Below are positions 9,399 through 17,825 of a stretch of 64,000 nucleotides of DNA, in pieces. Numbering within the stretch: the first letter of the stretch is position 1; every line of letters starts with the position of its first letter. This DNA is from CAVSIP01 sp963728075 (GTDB lineage Bacteria; Actinomycetota; Actinomycetes; JAFAQI01; DASSKL01). A model generated the notes under the pieces. The model made no database searches. It was not told the DNA's origin and worked only from the letters and a program-made list of their open reading frames with translations. The stretch lies in NCBI GenBank assembly GCA_963728075.1, contig CAVSIP010000004.1, forward strand, positions 186,001-250,000, in the 5' to 3' direction. The position numbers and the translations under genes are program-made.

Positions 9399-9499
9399 GG
9401 CGCCAGGGTAGCCAGCCCGACACAGAGGGATTTCAGAGCAAAAGTCACCCCGCGGCGTCTTGCCCAGAACGCGGTTCGGGGCGTAGTACCGAAAGCGGA

Positions 9500-9515
9500 T
9501 GTGACCTAGGTCACA
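9500..9515. promoter_or_regulatory. CRP/GlxR-type operator upstream of MFS gene 1
   Basis: The sequence TGTGACCTAGGTCACA is a perfect palindrome and matches the CRP/GlxR consensus TGTGA-N6-TCACA, including the central TA. The symmetry extends two more bases on each side (9498-9517). Its centre is 44 bases upstream of the MFS start codon at 9552. Position alone does not tell activation from repression. Confidence 0.75.
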
Positions 9516-9551
9516 TCACGGTTCCGCACCCCCCGCACCCAAGGAGCCTGC

Positions 9552-11318
9552 ATGTCCAGCTCGACCGTCGAAGCACCTGCCGGGCGCGCGTCCGGCTCTC
9601 TCGTCCGCGGTCTGTGGTACCGCCAGCTCGACAGCTATCCCGACAACGGCCCGCGCACGCTCTACCTCGGCACCGTGGTGCTCGCCACCATCGTCCTGTA
9701 CTACGAGCTGTACGTGCAGGGGTCGGTCGCCCCGTCGATCATGCGCGAGTTCGGCATGTCGTTCACCTACTTCGTCTACATCTCGATCATCGGCAACGCG
9801 ATCGGCGCGTTCGCGTCCCTGGTGGCGGGGTTGGCCGACCGCTGGGGCCGGTCGAACCTCGTCGCGTACGGCCTCGGCGTCACCGGCGCCCTGGTCTTCG
9901 CGCTGCCGCACGCGCCGAGCAGGACGACGTACCTGGTGATGTTCTCCGCGCTGAGCTTCGTCGAGGGCATCGTGCTCGTCGCGACCCCCGCCCTCGTCCG
10001 CGACTTCTCCCCGCAGCTCGGGCGCGCGTCGGCGATGGGCTTCTGGACGCTCGGCCCGGTCGTCGGCAGCCTCGTCGTCGCCGAGGTCTCGAGCCACACG
10101 CTCACCGCGACGTCGACCAACTGGCCCAGCCAGTTCACCTACGCCGGCATCGCGGGCATCGCCGTGTTCCTGCTCGCGGTCGTCGCGCTGCGGGAGCTCT
10201 CGCCGGCCCTGCGTGACCAGCTCATGGTGAGCATGCGCGACCGCGCGCTCATCGAGGCGCGCGCCAAGGGCCTCGACATCGAGGACAGCCTGCGCCACCC
10301 GTGGAAGCAGATGATGCACCTGGACGTCGTCGGCTCGGCGTTCGCGATCAGCGTCTTCCTGCTCGTCTACTACGCCGCGGTCGGCTTCTTCGTCATCTAC
10401 TTCACCGTCGTGTACGGCTTCACCCAGCAGCAGGCCAACAGCCTGGGCAACTGGTTCTGGGCGTTCGACGCCGGCGCCCTCGTGCTGATCGGCCTGCTGT
10501 CCGACCGGTTGCGGGTGCGCAAGCCGTTCATGCTCGTCGGTGCTCTCGGCGCCGCCGCGATGACGATCGTGTTCCTGTCCCGCGTCGGTCACCCGAACAC
10601 GAGCTACTCGGAGTTCGTCGTGATCCTCAGCCTGCTGGCGGTCTGCCTGGCGATCGCGTACGCGCCGTGGATGGCGAGCTTCACCGAGACGGTCGAGAAG
10701 CACAACCCGGCGCTGACCGCGACCGGCCTCGCCGTGTGGGGCTGGATCATCCGGGTGGTCGTCGCCGTCTCGACGATCTTCCTGCCCATCGTCGTCGGTG
10801 CGGTCACCCCCCTGGTCGACCACGGGGCCGAGGTCACCGTGGCGGCGGCGACGCCGGCGGGGCAGGCGGTCACCGGCATGAGCCCGCGGACGCTGGCCGC
10901 GCTGAAGCAGAACCCAACCGACACGGGCGCGCAGGCGAAGGCCGTGCAGGAGATCATGCAGACGCAGAAGGTCGGCCAGGGCCAGGCGGTCGCCGACCTG
11001 CAGGCGCTCGGCACGGCGAAGGGTCAGGCCGACATCGCCCCGCTGGTGAAGTACGGCCAGACGGTGCAGCGGGCCGCGGCGGACGCCCCGCACCAGTTCC
11101 GGACGTGGTGGTGGGTGTGCGTCGCCGGCGAGCTGGTGTTCATCCCGTTCATCTTCACGATGGCCGGCCGGTGGAGCCCGCGGAAGGCGCGCGAGGACGC
11201 CGAGGCGCACGAGGCGCTGGTCGCCGCCGAGCTCACCGAGCTCGCCCAGCAGCGGCAGCCGCTGCCGGGTGAGAGCCGGCCCGCCGCGCGGCCGGCCCGC
11301 GTGGAGGGCAGCGCCTGA
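9552..11318 (+). CDS. MFS transporter, tandem copy 1
   Basis: A 588-residue major facilitator with about 12 transmembrane segments. After the first helices, the GLADRWGRSN loop is the family A-motif. A long cytoplasmic loop with DQLMVSMRDRALIEARAKG separates the two halves. The second half has LSDRLRVRKPFMLVG, a second A-like loop. Between the last two helices is an unusual hydrophilic stretch of about 110 residues (around 415-525), then the last helix and a charged tail. The ATG at 9552 follows AAGGAG with 5 bases between. The substrate cannot be read from sequence; sugar acid or metabolite:proton symport is plausible. The downstream gene is a clear paralogue. Confidence 0.85.
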   Translation: MSSSTVEAPAGRASGSLVRGLWYRQLDSYPDNGPRTLYLGTVVLATIVLYYELYVQGSVAPSIMREFGMSFTYFVYISIIGNAIGAFASLVAGLADRWGRSNLVAYGLGVTGALVFALPHAPSRTTYLVMFSALSFVEGIVLVATPALVRDFSPQLGRASAMGFWTLGPVVGSLVVAEVSSHTLTATSTNWPSQFTYAGIAGIAVFLLAVVALRELSPALRDQLMVSMRDRALIEARAKGLDIEDSLRHPWKQMMHLDVVGSAFAISVFLLVYYAAVGFFVIYFTVVYGFTQQQANSLGNWFWAFDAGALVLIGLLSDRLRVRKPFMLVGALGAAAMTIVFLSRVGHPNTSYSEFVVILSLLAVCLAIAYAPWMASFTETVEKHNPALTATGLAVWGWIIRVVVAVSTIFLPIVVGAVTPLVDHGAEVTVAAATPAGQAVTGMSPRTLAALKQNPTDTGAQAKAVQEIMQTQKVGQGQAVADLQALGTAKGQADIAPLVKYGQTVQRAAADAPHQFRTWWWVCVAGELVFIPFIFTMAGRWSPRKAREDAEAHEALVAAELTELAQQRQPLPGESRPAARPARVEGSA

Positions 11319-11425
11319 CACGGTTGCGCAAGGCAGGAGGTCCCGGCCGGGCAGTGGCATTCGTCACACTTGGCCGGGACCTCCCTCCCTACCGGTCGGT
11401 ACGGCGGTAGACAGGACCATCCGAA

Positions 11426-11441
11426 TGTGATTCGGGTCACC
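11426..11441. promoter_or_regulatory. CRP-like half-matching box upstream of MFS gene 2
   Basis: TGTGATTCGGGTCACC has the TGTGA-N6-TCAC arrangement of a CRP/GlxR site with one arm slightly imperfect. It is centred 58 bases before the second MFS start and mirrors the perfect site in front of the first paralogue. Confidence 0.55.
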
Positions 11442-11491
11442 CCCGTGAGGCGGCTCACAGCCGCCACCCTGACCCCTGGGAGGACGCCACC

Positions 11492-13234
11492 ATGGCGACT
11501 TCGGCCACGGTGGATCGCAGCTCGCGCGGATCGTTCGTCCGCGGGCTGTGGTTCCGCCAGCTGAACCACTACCCCGACAACCGGCCACGCGCCGCGTACC
11601 TGGGCATCGTCGTGCTCACGACGATCGTCCTGTACTACGAGCTGTACGTCGCCGGTGCCGTCGGGCCGTCGATCATGCGGCACTTCGGCATGTCGTTCAT
11701 GTACTTCGTCTACATCTCGGTGATCGGCAACGCGGTGGGCGCGTTCGCGTCGCTGGCCGCCGGCCTGGCCGACCGCTGGGGCCGGGCGAACCTCGTCGTG
11801 TACGGCCTCGGCGTGACCGGCGTACTCGTCATGCTGCTGCCGCACGCCGGCGACAAGAACACCTACAACGCGATCTTCGCCGCGGTGAGCTTCGTCGAGG
11901 GCATCGTGCTCGTCGCCACCCCGGCGCTCGTCCGCGACTTCTCGCCGCAGGTCGGGCGCGCGTCGGCGATGGGGTTCTGGACGCTCGGCCCGGTCGTCGG
12001 CAGCCTCGTCGTCGCGCAGGTGTCCAGCCACACCCTGGCCAACGACGCGCACAACTGGGCGAACCAGTTCACCTACGCCGGCATCGCCGCGCTGATCGTC
12101 TTCGTCCTCGCGCTCGCCGGCCTGCGCGAGCTGTCCCCGCAGCTGCGCGACCAGCTCATGGTGAGCATGCGCGACCGCGTCCTCATCGAGGCCCGCGCGA
12201 AGGGCATCGACGTCATGGAGGCGCTCGCCCACCCGTGGCGCAAGGTGCTCAAGCTCGACGTCGTCGGCTCGGCGTTCGCGATCAGCGTCTTCCTGCTCTT
12301 CTACTACGCGGCCGTCGGCTTCTTCGTCATCTACTTCGCCAGCGTGTTCGGCATGACCCAGCAGAAGGCGAACTCGCTCGGCAACTGGTTCTGGGCGTTC
12401 GACGCCGGCGCGCTCGTCCTCATCGGGCTGATCTCCGACAAGGTGCGCGTGCGCAAGCCGTTCATGCTCGTCGGCGCGCTCGGCACCGCCGCGATGACGA
12501 TCGTGTTCCTGACCCGGGCCACGCACCCGGACACCAGCTACGGCACGTTCGTGATCATCCTGTCGATCCTCGCCGCGTTCATGGGCATCGCGTACGCGCC
12601 GTGGATGGCGAGCTTCACCGAGACGGTCGAGAAGCACAACCCGGCGCTGACCGCCACCGGCCTCGCCGTGTGGGGCTGGATCCTGCGGATCATCGTCGCG
12701 CTGTCCGCGGCGTTCCTGCCGGTGGTCGTCAGCGCGGTGACCCCGATCGTCAACCACGGCGAGAAGGTCCAGGCGCTGGCGACGAAGTACTCCGACCAGC
12801 TGCAGACCGTCGCGGTGCTGGAGAAGGACGCGCCGCAGGCGTTCGCAGCGCTGCAGAAGAACCAGAACGACCTCGCCGCCGCCGGGACGGCCATCGCCGC
12901 CATCGCCAAGGCGGAGGGGATCCCGTCCGACCAGGCCACCCAGAAGCTGGTCGCGGTCGGTCAGGTGCCGCCCGCGGACTTCGCGTACCTGCAGGCCCAC
13001 GGCGCCGAGGTGCAGCAGGCGTCCAAGGACGCGCCGCACCAGTTCCAGACCTGGTGGTGGATCTGCGTCGCCGGTCAGCTGGTGTTCATCCCGTTCATCT
13101 TCACGATGGCCGGCCGGTGGAGCCCGAAGAGGGCTCGCGAGGACGCCGAGGAGCACGAGCGGCTGGTCCAGCGCGAGCTGGCGGCGCTCGCCGAGCAGTC
13201 GCAGGGCAGCCCCGCCCCGTCCGCCGGCGACTGA
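11492..13234 (+). CDS. MFS transporter, tandem copy 2
   Basis: A 580-residue paralogue of the preceding transporter. Long blocks are identical, for example GMSFMYFVYIS (one change), DVVGSAFAISVFLL and APWMASFTETVEKHNPALTA. The membrane core is strongly conserved while the hydrophilic segment between the last two helices (about residues 415-515) differs almost completely, suggesting altered specificity or partner binding there. The ATG at 11492 follows GGGAGG. It has its own 173-base leader with a CRP-like box, so the copies can be regulated separately. Substrate unknown. Confidence 0.85.
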   Translation: MATSATVDRSSRGSFVRGLWFRQLNHYPDNRPRAAYLGIVVLTTIVLYYELYVAGAVGPSIMRHFGMSFMYFVYISVIGNAVGAFASLAAGLADRWGRANLVVYGLGVTGVLVMLLPHAGDKNTYNAIFAAVSFVEGIVLVATPALVRDFSPQVGRASAMGFWTLGPVVGSLVVAQVSSHTLANDAHNWANQFTYAGIAALIVFVLALAGLRELSPQLRDQLMVSMRDRVLIEARAKGIDVMEALAHPWRKVLKLDVVGSAFAISVFLLFYYAAVGFFVIYFASVFGMTQQKANSLGNWFWAFDAGALVLIGLISDKVRVRKPFMLVGALGTAAMTIVFLTRATHPDTSYGTFVIILSILAAFMGIAYAPWMASFTETVEKHNPALTATGLAVWGWILRIIVALSAAFLPVVVSAVTPIVNHGEKVQALATKYSDQLQTVAVLEKDAPQAFAALQKNQNDLAAAGTAIAAIAKAEGIPSDQATQKLVAVGQVPPADFAYLQAHGAEVQQASKDAPHQFQTWWWICVAGQLVFIPFIFTMAGRWSPKRAREDAEEHERLVQRELAALAEQSQGSPAPSAGD

Positions 13235-13251
13235 CCCGCTCCCTCCCAAGC

Positions 13252-13301
13252 GGTTTGTGAACGGTGCGGTCCACCCCGGTGGATCGCACCGTTCACAAAC
13301 C
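13252..13301. repeat. R1 palindromic repeat, copy 1
   Basis: A 50-base palindrome with arms GGTTTGTGAACGGTGCG and its complement, an inner TCCACC/GGTGGA stem and a CC loop. It lies between convergent genes (MFS copy 2 and the LPXTG protein). The TGA of the LPXTG gene at 13293-13295 is inside the right arm. The sequence is identical to copy 3 at 35051. Confidence 0.9.
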
Positions 13302-15536
13302 CGCGGGGTGGGGTGTACGGCGGCGGGTGCCGACCAGCACGAGGTGCACCCCGCCGACCGCCAGGAGCAGCGCGGCGGCGAGCAACGCGGCGCTGTCCGA
13401 CCCGGTGTACGGCAGGCTGCCGGTGGGGCCGGCTGCCGTGGTGCCCGGCGCCTGGGCCGGCGTACCCGGCTGCTGCGGGGTCCCGGTCGCCGGGTGGCCG
13501 CCCATGGTGGGCGTTCCGGTGCTGCCGGCCTGGGCCGGCGCGCCGCCCCCCTGCGGCGGCGCGGCGGCCGGCACATAGTGCGCGGTGGCCGTCAGGGCCC
13601 CGAACGTGGCCCGCACCCCGGTCGTGCTCAGCCCGGACAGGTCCGTACCGCTGGGCAGCGCGGACAGCTGCCCGCCGAGCGTGGACAGCAGGTCCGCGAG
13701 CGTCGGCGTGGTCGTCCCCGCGGCGTGCGCGGTGAGCAGCCGGCCCGCCGCCGTGAGTGCGGAGACCTGCGGCAGGTCGGCGAGCAGGCTGCCGGTCGCG
13801 TCCGCGAGCGTGGCGACGAGGAGGTCCGGCGCCGCACCCAGCGAGGCCTTGCCGATCACCAGCTTCAGCGGGGTGATCTCGGCGGTCGAGTCGACCGAGC
13901 CGTCGGCGTTCGGCGTGGACGTGCCCGACGTACGCACGGCCAGCCCGTCGAGGGCGAACGTCGGTACGGCGCCGGCGAGCGGCAGGCCGCGGAACACCGC
14001 GCCGACGGTGTCGCTGGCCTGCTTCACCAGCGCGCCGACCTCGTCGCAGCCGGTGACCGGCAGCTGCTGGCCGAGCAGGACCAGCGACCCGACCTGGCAG
14101 GTCGCGGACGCGAACCCGTACGCCGGCTGTGCGGACGCGCTGACCGACAGCCTGAGCGCGCCGATCTGCACCAGCGGCGTGTCGGTCAGGGCGTCGCGCA
14201 GCGCCGCGCGCAGGGTCGCGAGGTTGGGCAGCCCGGCAAGGGAGGTCTGCACCTTGCCGAGCAGCGTCTGGAGCCGGCCCGCCAGCGACGTCACGAGGTC
14301 CGTCGCGGCCTTGAGGGCCGGGTCGGCCGTGGACGAGGCGAGCTGCTGGGCCGTCGCCACCGCCGCGTCGAGGGTGGCCTGCGCGGTGGCGAGCGCCTGC
14401 TGGTCTGCGGTCAGCGTCGCCTGGGCCGAGCCGAGGGTCGCCATGGCGGCGTCGTACGCGGCCTGCAGCGTGGACAGGTCGGTGGTCGCGTGGGCGGTCA
14501 GGCTGCCGAGCGTGCCGCCCACGGTGCCGACGGTGGTCCCCACCGTGCCGGTGACCGTCCCGGTGGTGCCGGTCACGGTGCCGGTCGTCCCGGACGTCGT
14601 CCCACCGGTGCCGCTGCTGGTGCCCGTGGTGCCGGTGAGCGAGCCGCCGGCGGCGAGCACCGCGTCCGCGGCCTGCTGCACGGCCGTCTGCGCGGAGGCG
14701 ACAGCCTGCTGGTCGGCGGTGACCTTCTGCTGCAGGTCTGCGACCGCCTTCTTCGCGTCCTGGACCGCGGCCACGGCGTCCGTACCGCCCGCCGCGGCGA
14801 ACAGCGCGTCCCGCTTGGTCACCGCGTCGGAGAGCTGGCCGAGGACGTCGTCCGCGGCGCTCATCCGGTCCGCGAGCGTCTGCAGCGTGGTCTGGACGGT
14901 GCCGGCCTGCGTGGCCGCGCCGAGCGAGTGCGCCAGGGTGAGCAGCACCGACAGCGGCAGCTTGTCGAGCATGCCCGGGGGCAGCAGGTCCCCGAGCGTG
15001 AGCTTGAGGCCGACGGCGTCCACCGCGAGCCCGGCGTCCGTACCGTCCGGCGACACCCGGCTGTGGATCCCGTCGCCCGAGACGCTCAGGCCGGTCTCGA
15101 GGGCGAGCGCGCCCACGTCCGCCGTACCGCCGGCGACCGTGGCCGCCGCGCTCCGCGCGTCCGCGTCGACCTGCCACGACTGCAGGTGCACGCCGCCGTC
15201 GACCGGACCGGCCGACAGCGGTACGGACGCGTCACCGTGCGACTGCGGCGAGCCCGAGGACACCGCGAAGCCGGGCAGCTCCTTGCCCAGCGCGGACAGC
15301 CCGCCGACCTTCAGCCGGGCCACCGGGTTCGTACCGCCCGTCGCGAGCGCCCCGATCGTGCCGAGCGCCCCGGACGTGGCCGACGACGCGTCGACCGACA
15401 GCGTCGGCAGGGTGACCCCCGCGCTCGCCGTGGACACCCCCGCGTCTGGTGCCGCCCCCGTCGCCTGCGTGGCGCCGACCAGCGTCAGCGCGACCGCCGC
15501 GGCCACCATCCCCCGACCCGCGGTGACTAGTCCCAT
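13293..15536 (-). CDS. LPXTG-anchored surface protein with coiled-coil and Thr/Gly linker
   Basis: A 747-residue exported protein. Residues 1-28 form a signal peptide ending near ATGA. The middle has two Ala/Gln/Asp-rich segments likely to form coiled coils (about 225-305 and 355-420), separated by a low-complexity Thr-Gly-Val linker. The end has a sortase sorting signal: LPYTGSD, a hydrophobic segment, and the basic tail GTRRRTPHP. It is therefore expected to be covalently attached to peptidoglycan. I recognise no enzymatic domain; it may be an adhesin or spacer protein. The last codons and the stop lie within repeat R1 copy 1, and repeat R2 copy a lies upstream of the start. Confidence 0.8.
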   Translation of the reverse strand: MGLVTAGRGMVAAAVALTLVGATQATGAAPDAGVSTASAGVTLPTLSVDASSATSGALGTIGALATGGTNPVARLKVGGLSALGKELPGFAVSSGSPQSHGDASVPLSAGPVDGGVHLQSWQVDADARSAAATVAGGTADVGALALETGLSVSGDGIHSRVSPDGTDAGLAVDAVGLKLTLGDLLPPGMLDKLPLSVLLTLAHSLGAATQAGTVQTTLQTLADRMSAADDVLGQLSDAVTKRDALFAAAGGTDAVAAVQDAKKAVADLQQKVTADQQAVASAQTAVQQAADAVLAAGGSLTGTTGTSSGTGGTTSGTTGTVTGTTGTVTGTVGTTVGTVGGTLGSLTAHATTDLSTLQAAYDAAMATLGSAQATLTADQQALATAQATLDAAVATAQQLASSTADPALKAATDLVTSLAGRLQTLLGKVQTSLAGLPNLATLRAALRDALTDTPLVQIGALRLSVSASAQPAYGFASATCQVGSLVLLGQQLPVTGCDEVGALVKQASDTVGAVFRGLPLAGAVPTFALDGLAVRTSGTSTPNADGSVDSTAEITPLKLVIGKASLGAAPDLLVATLADATGSLLADLPQVSALTAAGRLLTAHAAGTTTPTLADLLSTLGGQLSALPSGTDLSGLSTTGVRATFGALTATAHYVPAAAPPQGGGAPAQAGSTGTPTMGGHPATGTPQQPGTPAQAPGTTAAGPTGSLPYTGSDSAALLAAALLLAVGGVHLVLVGTRRRTPHPAGL

Positions 15537-15629
15537 GATCCTCCGGATCGGCCAGCCGGGGAGGGACTTGAGACCCCGCAGGGGTGGGATTTTCCTTGCG
15601 AATCAGGCCATTTGCGGCCCACCCGGACA

Positions 15630-15710
15630 CCTTCGTGCGCCCCCTGACAGCCTTCATGCGGCCTGCTGGGGCTAACCAAGATCGTCTGACCCCAGCTGGC
15701 CGCACGAAGG
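15630..15710. repeat. R2 palindromic repeat, copy a
   Basis: The main stem is CCTTCATGCGGCCTGCTGGGG at 15651-15671 with the partly complementary right arm at 15690-15710 (two mismatches in 21). The 18-base loop contains GATC. A further left half-arm, CCTTCGTGCGC, starts at 15630. It lies between the tauE-like gene end and the LPXTG gene start. Confidence 0.8.
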
Positions 15711-15724
15711 CGGCGTACGGGTCG

Positions 15725-16492
15725 TCAGCCGGTCGCGATGAGCGCGCACGCGACCGCCGCGCCGATCACCACGACGCCGGCGCGCAGCGCCTGCGCCGGC
15801 AGCCGGCGCGCCAGGGCGACCCCGACCGTGCCGCCCGTGTACGCCGTCACCGCGAGGATCGCCGCGTACCCCCACGCCACCCGCCCGGACGCCAGGAAGA
15901 TCACCACGCCGACGACGTTGATGAGCAGCGACAGCAGCCCCTTCAGCGCGTTGAGCCGCTGCAGGTCGTCGTCGAGGAGCACCCCCAGAACGGCGAGCAG
16001 CAGCACGCCGAGCCCGGCGCCGAAGTACGACCCGTACACCGCGCCGACCGCCACGCCCGCCTGCACGGCCGGGCCGATCTGGTGGTGCTGGCCGGCGCTG
16101 GCCTCGCGCCCGGCGGCCACCCAGCGCGCCAGCCGCGGCTGGACGGCGAGCAGGGCGCAGGCCAGCAGGATGAGGTACGGGACGACCGCGCGGAACGAGT
16201 CGGCCGGGGTGACGAGCAGGACGGTCGCGCCGGCCGCGCCGCCGGCGAGGCTGACGCCGGCGAGCAGCCAGATCCGCCGGCCCTGCCCGGCCAGCTCCCG
16301 GCGGTACGCCATCGACCCGCCCGCGTAGCCGGTGATCAGCCCGACCGACGAGGTGATGTTCGCGACCAGCGCGCTCTGCCCCACCGCGAGCAGCGCGGGG
16401 AACGTCAGCAGGGTGCCGCCGCCGGCCAACGCGTTGACCGCCCCGGCGAGGAACCCCGCGGCGGCCACCAGCAGCGCGTGCTCGACGGTCAC
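15725..16492 (-). CDS. TauE/SafE family sulfite/anion exporter
   Basis: A 255-residue membrane protein with about eight transmembrane helices. The N-terminal GFLAGAVNALAGGGTLLTFPAL is the classic TauE/SafE signature and recurs in degenerate form as VGAVYGSYFGAGLGVLL in the second half. Family members move sulfite or sulfur-containing organic anions out of the cell. The GTG at 16492 is chosen because it overlaps the stop of the upstream GNAT gene by 4 bases (GTGA), indicating translational coupling; the longer frame upstream would overlap that gene heavily. Confidence 0.85.
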   Translation of the reverse strand: MTVEHALLVAAAGFLAGAVNALAGGGTLLTFPALLAVGQSALVANITSSVGLITGYAGGSMAYRRELAGQGRRIWLLAGVSLAGGAAGATVLLVTPADSFRAVVPYLILLACALLAVQPRLARWVAAGREASAGQHHQIGPAVQAGVAVGAVYGSYFGAGLGVLLLAVLGVLLDDDLQRLNALKGLLSLLINVVGVVIFLASGRVAWGYAAILAVTAYTGGTVGVALARRLPAQALRAGVVVIGAAVACALIATG

Positions 16493-17439
16493 GGCGCCGC
16501 ACGGTAGTGGTAGCCGTGGTGCGCCGCGAAACCGCACTGCTCGTACAGCGCGGCGGCGGGCCCGTTCTCCGCGCTGACCTGCAGGTACGCGTGCCGCGCC
16601 CCGGTACGGGCCCCCCACGCCGCCAGCGCCCGCAGCACGTGCTGGGCGAGGCCCCGCCGCCGCGCGGCCGGCGCCACCTCCATGGCCGTGACGCCGAGCC
16701 AGCGCTCGGCCACCGCACCCCGCCCGACGGCCATGGTCGCGCCGCCCTCCACGACCGCCGCGAACGCCAGTGCCGGCCCCCGTACGAGCACCTCCCGCGC
16801 GACCGGTGGCAGCGCGCCGCGGCCGCGGTAGTCGTACGCCGCCAGCCACGCCTCGTCCGGCGCGTCCAGCAGCGCCACGGGCGGCAGGTCGCGCCGGTCG
16901 GCCGTCCGGGCCCGGATCGCCACCAGGTCCGCGGTCATCACCCGGGTGGGGTCGTACGCCGTCCAGCCGCGCTCGGCGAGCGCGGCGTCGAGGTCCGCCC
17001 GTGCCGGCAGCGGCACCTGGAACCGGGCCGGCAGCCCGCGGGCGGCGTACCAGTCGCGCACGTGCGCCAGCGCCTCGTCGAGCGGGCGGTCCGGGTCGCC
17101 GAGCGGCAGCACCGAGTTGGCCCGCCCGGTGAAGCCCTGCGCCGCCCGCAGCGTCCAGCCGCCGAGCGCCGCCTCGTCCAGCCCGCGCCAGCCGAGCGCG
17201 GCGATCCGCTCGAGGTCCAGGTCGGCGATCTCACGCGCCGGCTCGGGCACCCGCCGGCCGGTCACGTACGCCTGCGGCGGCACCCGCACGTCGGCGCCCG
17301 CGCGGCTGCGAATGCGGAGACCGGCGTGATCGAAGGCGACCAGATGTCCTACCGTGTCGGTCTGACGACCATCGGGTGTGACGTGTCTGACAGACACGAG
17401 GCAGCCGATGTCGGTAGGACCGAGCCGTCTGCCGTTCAC
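16489..17439 (-). CDS. GNAT family N-acetyltransferase
   Basis: A 316-residue protein. The C-terminal half is a GNAT fold: VTAMEVAPAARRRGLAQHVL contains the acetyl-CoA pyrophosphate-binding R/Q-x-x-G-x-A pattern, followed by AYLQVSAENGPAAALYEQCGF. The N-terminal 70 residues form a small beta-rich domain of the kind found in the acetyltransferase genes next to fdxA in other actinobacteria, a link I make from memory. The acceptor substrate is unknown. It starts with GTG at 17439, divergent from the ferredoxin gene 47 bases away. Confidence 0.8.
   Translation of the reverse strand: MNGRRLGPTDIGCLVSVRHVTPDGRQTDTVGHLVAFDHAGLRIRSRAGADVRVPPQAYVTGRRVPEPAREIADLDLERIAALGWRGLDEAALGGWTLRAAQGFTGRANSVLPLGDPDRPLDEALAHVRDWYAARGLPARFQVPLPARADLDAALAERGWTAYDPTRVMTADLVAIRARTADRRDLPPVALLDAPDEAWLAAYDYRGRGALPPVAREVLVRGPALAFAAVVEGGATMAVGRGAVAERWLGVTAMEVAPAARRRGLAQHVLRALAAWGARTGARHAYLQVSAENGPAAALYEQCGFAAHHGYHYRAAP
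17382..17398. promoter_or_regulatory. Palindrome near the GNAT/fdxA divergent start region
   Basis: CGTGTCTG-A-CAGACACG is an odd perfect palindrome with 8-base arms. It lies within the first 20 codons of the GNAT gene and about 90 bases upstream of the ferredoxin start, so it could act as an operator for fdxA. Chance within coding sequence is possible. Confidence 0.35.
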
Positions 17440-17486
17440 CGCCTGGGATACTAGGCGTCTCTGATCAGCCAGGAAGGACCGCCGAG

Positions 17487-17825
17487 GTGACGTACGTCAT
17501 CGCCGAGCCTTGCGTCGACATCAAGGACAAGGCCTGCATCGAGGAGTGCCCGGTCGACTGCATCTACGAGGGCAAGCGGATGCTCTACATCCAGCCCGAC
17601 GAGTGCGTCGACTGCGGTGCGTGCGAGCCGGTGTGTCCGGTAGAGGCGATCTTCTACGAGGACGACACCCCGGAGCAGTGGAAGGACTACTACAAGGCGA
17701 ACGTCGACTTCTTCGAGGAGCTCGGCTCGCCCGGTGGCGCGTCCAAGGTCGGCCTGATCGACAAGGACCACCCGCTCGTCGCCGCGTTGCCCGCGGACAT
17801 CAACGAGCACCTCAAGGAGAGCTGA
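17487..17825 (+). CDS. fdxA: Ferredoxin, 7Fe-8S type
   Basis: A 112-residue soluble electron carrier. The first cluster region has Cys-8-x-7-Cys (CVDIKDKACIEECPVDC), the spacing of a [3Fe-4S] site plus the distal cysteine. The second, CVDCGACEPVCP, binds [4Fe-4S]. The C-terminal extension of about 50 residues is normal for actinobacterial FdxA. The GTG start at 17487 follows AAGGA. The stop codon abuts the start region of dapC, so the two are read as one unit. Confidence 0.95.
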   Translation: MTYVIAEPCVDIKDKACIEECPVDCIYEGKRMLYIQPDECVDCGACEPVCPVEAIFYEDDTPEQWKDYYKANVDFFEELGSPGGASKVGLIDKDHPLVAALPADINEHLKES

